Part shown: positions 60,344-64,000 of the stretch, in pieces
How positions within the stretch are numbered: the stretch's first letter is position 1
How the letters are laid out: the number at the start of each line of letters is the position of its first letter
Source: Streptomyces sp. 1222.5
GTDB taxonomy: Bacteria > Actinomycetota > Actinomycetes > Streptomycetales > Streptomycetaceae
DNA: 64,000 nucleotides
Direction: 5' to 3'
Assembly (NCBI RefSeq): GCF_900105245.1
Contig: NZ_FNSZ01000001.1
Location: 3,658,001 to 3,722,000 of the forward strand
Program-made: the position numbers and the translations under genes
Notes under the pieces: model-generated
Seen by the model: the letters and a program-made list of their open reading frames with translations, nothing else
Databases searched by the model: none
Told to the model about the DNA's origin: nothing

Positions 60344-61519
60344 TCACCGGAGCGGGAAGCCGGTGTACGCCTCGGCCAGATCGGTTCCGGCCGCGCGCGA
60401 GGAGGCGATCCGCTCCAGCCGGGCCCGCTGGAGGCGGGCGTCGAAGGCGGTGGCGTCGGGAGCCCGGTGCAGCAGGGTGGTCATGTCGTAGGAGAACCGC
60501 TCGGCCTGCCAGATTCGGCGCAGGCAGGTGGCGGAGTAGGCGTCGAGGAGTTCCTCGGATCCGGTGTCCCGCCGGTGGACCAGCGCGCGGGCGAGGGTGA
60601 CGACGTCGCCCACGGCGAGATTCAGCCCCTTGGCCCCCGTGGGCGGCACGATGTGGGCGGCGTCCCCGGCGAGGAACAGCCGGCCGTGGCGCATCGGCTC
60701 GTGCACGAAGGAACGCATGGGCGTGACCGACTTCTGGGTGACGGGGCCACGCTCCAGCCGCCAGCCGTCGGCGGTCTCGAGGCGCCGCTCCAGCTCGTCC
60801 CAGATCTCCCCGTCCCCCCACTGCGCGGCGTCGGTCCCTTCGGGGACCTGGAGGTAGAGCCGGGAGGTGGTGGGGGACCGCATGGAGAGCAGGGCGAAGC
60901 CCCGGTCGTGGCGGGCGTAGACGAGTTCGTCGTGGGACGGCGCCACATCGGCGAGGATGCCCAGCCAGGCGTAGGGGTACGACCGTTCGAACACCCGGGA
61001 GACCTCCGCCGGGAAGGCGCCCCGGGCCACGCCCCAGAAGCCGTCGCAGCCGACGACGTAGTCGCAGTCCAACACCTCCTCGACGCCCCGGTGCCGGAAG
61101 GGGACGCGCGGGCGGTCGCCCTCGGCGCCCTCCACCGCCAGTGCCTCCGCCTCGAACAGCAGCGGGCCGCCCTCCTCCGACTGGAGGGCGACGAGGTCCT
61201 TGCAGACCTCCGTCTGCGCGTAGACCGTCACGGACCTGCCGCCGGTGAGGCCGGGAAAGTCGACGCGGTGGCGCCGGCCGTCGAAGCGCAGTTCGATGCC
61301 GTCGTGCCGCAGCCCCTCCCGGTCCATCCGCTCGCCGGCACCGGCGGCGCGCAGCACGTCGGCCGTGCCCTGCTCGAGGATCCCGGCCCGCTGGCGCTGC
61401 TCGACGTAGGCCCGGTCGCGGCTCTCCAGGACGACGGAGTCGATGCCCGCGCGGTGCAGCAGCCGTGCGAGCAGCAGTCCGGCCGGACCCGCTCCGATGA
61501 TCCCGACGGTGGTGCGCAT
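60344..61519 (-). CDS. pobA: 4-hydroxybenzoate 3-monooxygenase
   Basis: FAD- and NADPH-dependent hydroxylase turning 4-hydroxybenzoate into protocatechuate, 391 residues. The FAD motif is GIIGAGPAGLLLARLL. The family DG motif is DYVVGCDGFWGVAR, and the second FAD motif is GRLFLAGDAAHIVPPTGAKGLNLAVGDV. ATG 61519 is certain from the N-terminus. No protocatechuate-pathway genes are adjacent. An A+T-rich inverted repeat about 55 bp upstream is a likely operator. Confidence 0.93.
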   Translation of the reverse strand: MRTTVGIIGAGPAGLLLARLLHRAGIDSVVLESRDRAYVEQRQRAGILEQGTADVLRAAGAGERMDREGLRHDGIELRFDGRRHRVDFPGLTGGRSVTVYAQTEVCKDLVALQSEEGGPLLFEAEALAVEGAEGDRPRVPFRHRGVEEVLDCDYVVGCDGFWGVARGAFPAEVSRVFERSYPYAWLGILADVAPSHDELVYARHDRGFALLSMRSPTTSRLYLQVPEGTDAAQWGDGEIWDELERRLETADGWRLERGPVTQKSVTPMRSFVHEPMRHGRLFLAGDAAHIVPPTGAKGLNLAVGDVVTLARALVHRRDTGSEELLDAYSATCLRRIWQAERFSYDMTTLLHRAPDATAFDARLQRARLERIASSRAAGTDLAEAYTGFPLR

Positions 61520-61573
61520 CGGTCGTCCTTCCCTCGGTCCACTCGGTCCGGCCGCCCGACGGCCGTTCGCCTG

Positions 61574-61589
61574 GTGAAATTTTCTTCAC
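61574..61589. promoter_or_regulatory. inverted repeat upstream of pobA
   Basis: GTGAA and TTCAC flank ATTTTC, the most A+T-rich point of the region, about 55 bp before the pobA ATG. It may be the binding site of an IclR-type (PobR-like) activator; no regulator gene is in the window. Confidence 0.45.
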
Positions 61590-61675
61590 TTGATTCCGGG
61601 CGTGAGTCTCCGACCGCACGGGTGCCGCTGTCAACGGTCGTGCGGTACGTCGAAGGGTGATCGAGGGCGGAAAGG

Positions 61676-61759
61676 TGCCCGGAGCCGGACTTGAACCGGC
61701 ACGCCCGCGAAGGGGCAGCGAGGTTTAAGCTCGCCGTGTCTGCATTCCACCATCCGGGC
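61676..61759 (-). tRNA. bldA: tRNA-Leu, anticodon UAA (bldA)
   Basis: An 84-base class II tRNA with acceptor GCCCGGA/TCCGGGC and discriminator A. The anticodon stem GCGAG/CTCGC has loop CTTAAAC, so the anticodon is UAA. A long variable arm (GCCCCTTCGCGGGC) and a canonical T loop TTCAAGT follow. CCA is not encoded. It reads the rare UUA codon, and this tRNA is the developmental regulator BldA of Streptomyces. Genes with TTA codons depend on it. In the in-window genes I checked I found no in-frame TTA. Tandem with and upstream of pobA. Confidence 0.95.
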
Positions 61760-62172
61760 AGGCCATGGGCTCCGCTACGAGGGTCCGAGCCTATCGGGAC
61801 GCATCCCCCGAACAGCGGAAGGGCGGACCGATGTTGTCTTATTTTATTGACGTCTGAGTGTGCATCAGCCCACGGAACACGCCATCCGCACTTGCCAACA
61901 GCCTGGCGTGACGTGGGCGCGGCCGCACGCGAAATGACGGAATTTCACCGTCTGAACGAGGTCGCTCCACCTGTTCTCGACACGTTTCGAAGGCGCGTCC
62001 GACGGCGCGGCCCTCAGGGACGCCCGTCCTCCCCAGGTATGACACCGCGCGCCGCCGTCCGACCCGAGTCGCCCTCCGGAACCGGAACAGCGGCTGACTA
62101 CACCGCGGTCCGGCGCCGGGACGATGGACGAGTCCCCAGGAACACACGTCGTCCCGACAGGAGCACCGCCCC
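61760..62172. promoter_or_regulatory. bldA promoter region and gap before the ABC transporter
   Basis: On the minus strand TAGGCT (61788-61793) is the best -10 box for bldA, giving a start about 20 bases before the mature tRNA; no good -35 is seen. An A+T-rich island near 61834-61856 (ttattttattgacg) includes a TTGACG that could serve a plus-strand promoter. The rest of the gap to the ABC gene shows nothing I can support. Confidence 0.45.
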
Positions 62173-62943
62173 GTGACCACCACACCCACCGCCGGCCGGA
62201 CCACGGCCGTGGCCGCACGCGCCACCGAGCTGTCGAAGATCTACGGGCAGGGTGAGACCCGGGTGGTCGCCCTGGACCGGGTCTCCGTCGACTTCCGGCA
62301 GGCGGAGTTCACCGCGATCATGGGCCCGTCCGGCTCCGGCAAGTCCACGCTGATGCACTGCGTGGCCGGCCTGGACACCTTCTCCTCCGGCTCGGTGCGC
62401 ATCGGCGACACCGAGCTGGGCTCCCTGAAGGACAGGCAGCTCACCAAGTTGCGCCGGGACAAGATCGGCTTCATCTTCCAGGCGTTCAACCTGCTGCCGA
62501 CGCTCACCGCGCTGGAGAACATCACCCTGCCGATGGACATCGCCGGGCGGAAGCCGGACAAGGCGTGGCTGGACCAGGTCATCCAGATGGTCGGGCTCTC
62601 CGGGCGGCTGAGCCACCGGCCCGCCCAGCTCTCCGGCGGACAGCAGCAGCGGGTGGCCGTGGCCCGCGCCCTCGCCTCCAAGCCCGAGATCATCTTCGGC
62701 GACGAGCCGACCGGCAACCTCGACTCGCGCTCCGGCGCCGAAGTGCTCGGCTTCCTGCGCAACTCCGTGCGCGAGCTGGGCCAGACGGTGGTCATGGTGA
62801 CCCACGACCCGGTCGCCGCGGCCTACGCGGACCGCGTGGTCTTCCTGGCCGACGGCCGGATCGTCGACGAGATCCACGCCCCCACGGCCGACTCGGTCCT
62901 CGACCTCATGAAGCAGTTCGACGCGAAGGGCCGTACCAGCTGA
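62173..62943 (+). CDS. ABC transporter ATP-binding protein, MacB/LolD type
   Basis: ATPase of 256 residues. Walker A is GPSGSGKST, the signature LSGGQQQRVAVARAL, Walker B IIFGDEPTGNLD, and the switch His is in MVTHD. The insert RRDKIGFIFQAFNLLPTLTALENI is typical of the FtsX-permease group. It starts with GTG at 62173. The stop and the next ATG overlap (TGATG), so it is coupled to the permease. It probably exports a peptide, lipid or antibiotic-like molecule, or works mechanically on wall hydrolases; substrate unknown. Confidence 0.93.
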   Translation: MTTTPTAGRTTAVAARATELSKIYGQGETRVVALDRVSVDFRQAEFTAIMGPSGSGKSTLMHCVAGLDTFSSGSVRIGDTELGSLKDRQLTKLRRDKIGFIFQAFNLLPTLTALENITLPMDIAGRKPDKAWLDQVIQMVGLSGRLSHRPAQLSGGQQQRVAVARALASKPEIIFGDEPTGNLDSRSGAEVLGFLRNSVRELGQTVVMVTHDPVAAAYADRVVFLADGRIVDEIHAPTADSVLDLMKQFDAKGRTS

Positions 62944-64000
62944 TGTTCCGCACCGCCCTGCGCAACGTCTTCGCGCACAAGGCCCGGCTCCTGATGACCG
63001 TGCTCGCCGTCATGCTCGGCGTGGCCTTCGTCTCCGGGACGCTCGTCTTCACCAACACCATCTCCGACGCCTACCAGAAGAGTTCCGCCAAGGGCTTCGA
63101 CCGGGTCGACGTCGCCGTACGGCCCGAGTACCAGGACTCCGAGGGCGACAAGGTCGGCCGGACGGCCGAGCTGACCCGGGCGCTGCTCGACAAGGCCGCC
63201 CACGTCCCCGGGGCCGCGTCCGCCACCGGCGTCGTCAGCGGCTTCACCGCCGTCGCCGACAAGGACGGCAAACTCCTCGGCGGCGACTGGCAGTCCGCGG
63301 GCGGCAACTACTGGGGCGCGAAGGACCCCCGGTACCCGCTCGTCGACGGCCACGCCCCGCACGGCCGCGGCGAGGTGCTCCTCGACTCCAGGACCGCCGA
63401 GCGCGCCGGCTACCGGGTCGGCGACACCGTCCGCCTGTCGGTCGACGGCCCGGTCCTCACCCCGACCGTCGCCGGCATCTTCACGACCGACGACGGCAAC
63501 GTGGCCGCGGGCGGCAGCCTCGCCCTCTTCGACACGCCCACCGCGCAGGCGCTGTTCGGCAAGAAGGGGACGTACGACGAGATCGACGTCCAGGCCGCCG
63601 CCGGCACCGCCCAGTCCGCGCTCAAGGCCGAGCTGGACAAGGCCCTGCCGTCCCGCCTGGTGGAGACCACCACCGGCCGGCACCTCGCCGACGAGCAGGC
63701 GCGGGCCATCTCCGCCTCGATGAGCGGGCTGCGCCAGGCCCTGCTGGTGTTCGCCGGCATCGCCCTGTTCGTCGGTACGTTCATCATCGCCAACACCTTC
63801 ACCATGCTGGTCGCCCAGCGCACCCGGGAACTGGCCCTGATGCGGGCGGTCGGCGCCTCCCGCCGCCAGGTCACCCGCTCGGTGCTCATCGAGGCGTTCG
63901 CGGTCGGCGCGGTCGCCGGCGTGACCGGTCTGGCCGCCGGTGTCGGCATCGGGGCGGGCCTGCGCTCCCTGCTGGGCTCCTTCGGCGCGAGCGTGCCGGA
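62943..64000 (+). CDS. ABC transporter permease, FtsX/MacB family (3' end outside window)
   Basis: Membrane permease, at least 352 residues, open at the window end. The N-terminal helix (RLLMTVLAVMLGVAFVSGTLVF) precedes a large extracytoplasmic MacB-PCD-type domain of about 220 residues. The FtsX core (ALLVFAGIALFVGTFIIANTFTMLVAQRTRELALMRAVGASRRQV) follows. Members of this size usually have a second FtsX unit later, outside the window. ATG overlaps the stop of the ATPase gene. Confidence 0.93.
   Translation, partial: MFRTALRNVFAHKARLLMTVLAVMLGVAFVSGTLVFTNTISDAYQKSSAKGFDRVDVAVRPEYQDSEGDKVGRTAELTRALLDKAAHVPGAASATGVVSGFTAVADKDGKLLGGDWQSAGGNYWGAKDPRYPLVDGHAPHGRGEVLLDSRTAERAGYRVGDTVRLSVDGPVLTPTVAGIFTTDDGNVAAGGSLALFDTPTAQALFGKKGTYDEIDVQAAAGTAQSALKAELDKALPSRLVETTTGRHLADEQARAISASMSGLRQALLVFAGIALFVGTFIIANTFTMLVAQRTRELALMRAVGASRRQVTRSVLIEAFAVGAVAGVTGLAAGVGIGAGLRSLLGSFGASVP

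Noticed and set aside
61676..61759. Genomic-island attachment site in bldA
   Set aside because: tRNA genes often host integration, but no integrase, direct repeat of the tRNA 3' end or change in base composition was seen nearby.

Overview
The window is very G+C-rich chromosomal DNA from a Streptomyces. Four developmental genes identify the genus: whiD, bldM, a ShbA-type sigma factor gene and bldA, the tRNA-Leu(UAA) gene. The organism also has two CIRCE boxes on groES-groEL1, an ECF42/DGPF pair and many promoters that look leaderless. I saw no phage, insertion sequence, CRISPR array or transposase. Genes are densely packed and most are on the minus strand.

Layout. 0-3.2 kb: the end of a GMC (ChoD-like) oxidoreductase gene and a succinate-semialdehyde dehydrogenase gene. 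3.2-16.7 kb: six Hanks-type kinase-family genes on one strand, interrupted by a divergent metallo-hydrolase/AraC pair. Five keep the catalytic residues; one is a pseudokinase. Five are membrane proteins with an outer sensor-like domain. 16.8-21.9 kb: a secreted serine hydrolase, glycerol-3-phosphate dehydrogenase, a nucleotide-sugar dehydrogenase homologue that has lost its catalytic residues, and a small membrane protein. 21.9-27.5 kb: guaB3, guaB2, shbA, bldM and whiD. 27.5-30.8 kb: LysR, MOSC, SDR and SnoaL-type genes. 30.8-33.1 kb: groES-groEL1. 33.2-42.8 kb: two polysaccharide deacetylases, a methyltransferase, the ECF42 pair, an LCP protein, and a LacI regulator divergent from a GH3 glycosidase. 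42.8-43.0 kb: an atypical tRNA-Gly(UCC) gene with its own promoter. 43.0-52.0 kb: tsaD, rimI, tsaB, tsaE, alr, nnrD and acpS. 52.1-64.0 kb: an SDR, cystathionine beta-synthase, a GDSL hydrolase, a thiolase, small conserved proteins, a BI-1 family membrane protein, pobA, bldA and an ABC exporter cut by the window end.

How the genes fit together. From recollection, choD, guaB3, guaB2, a sigma factor, a whiB-like gene, groEL1, groES, tsaD, rimI, tsaB, tsaE and alr occur in the same order in Mycobacterium. The core of the window is therefore an old actinobacterial locus with Streptomyces-specific insertions. Functionally it combines purine synthesis, protein folding, t6A tRNA modification and cell-wall precursor genes with developmental regulators.

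Most interesting signals: the noncanonical tRNA-Gly; the pseudokinase within a kinase array that shares an extracytoplasmic domain; the nucleotide-sugar dehydrogenase homologue lacking its catalytic Glu, Lys, Asn and Cys; an iron-box-controlled 57-residue ORF; and several unassigned palindromic operators. Everything was read by eye, with no database search.
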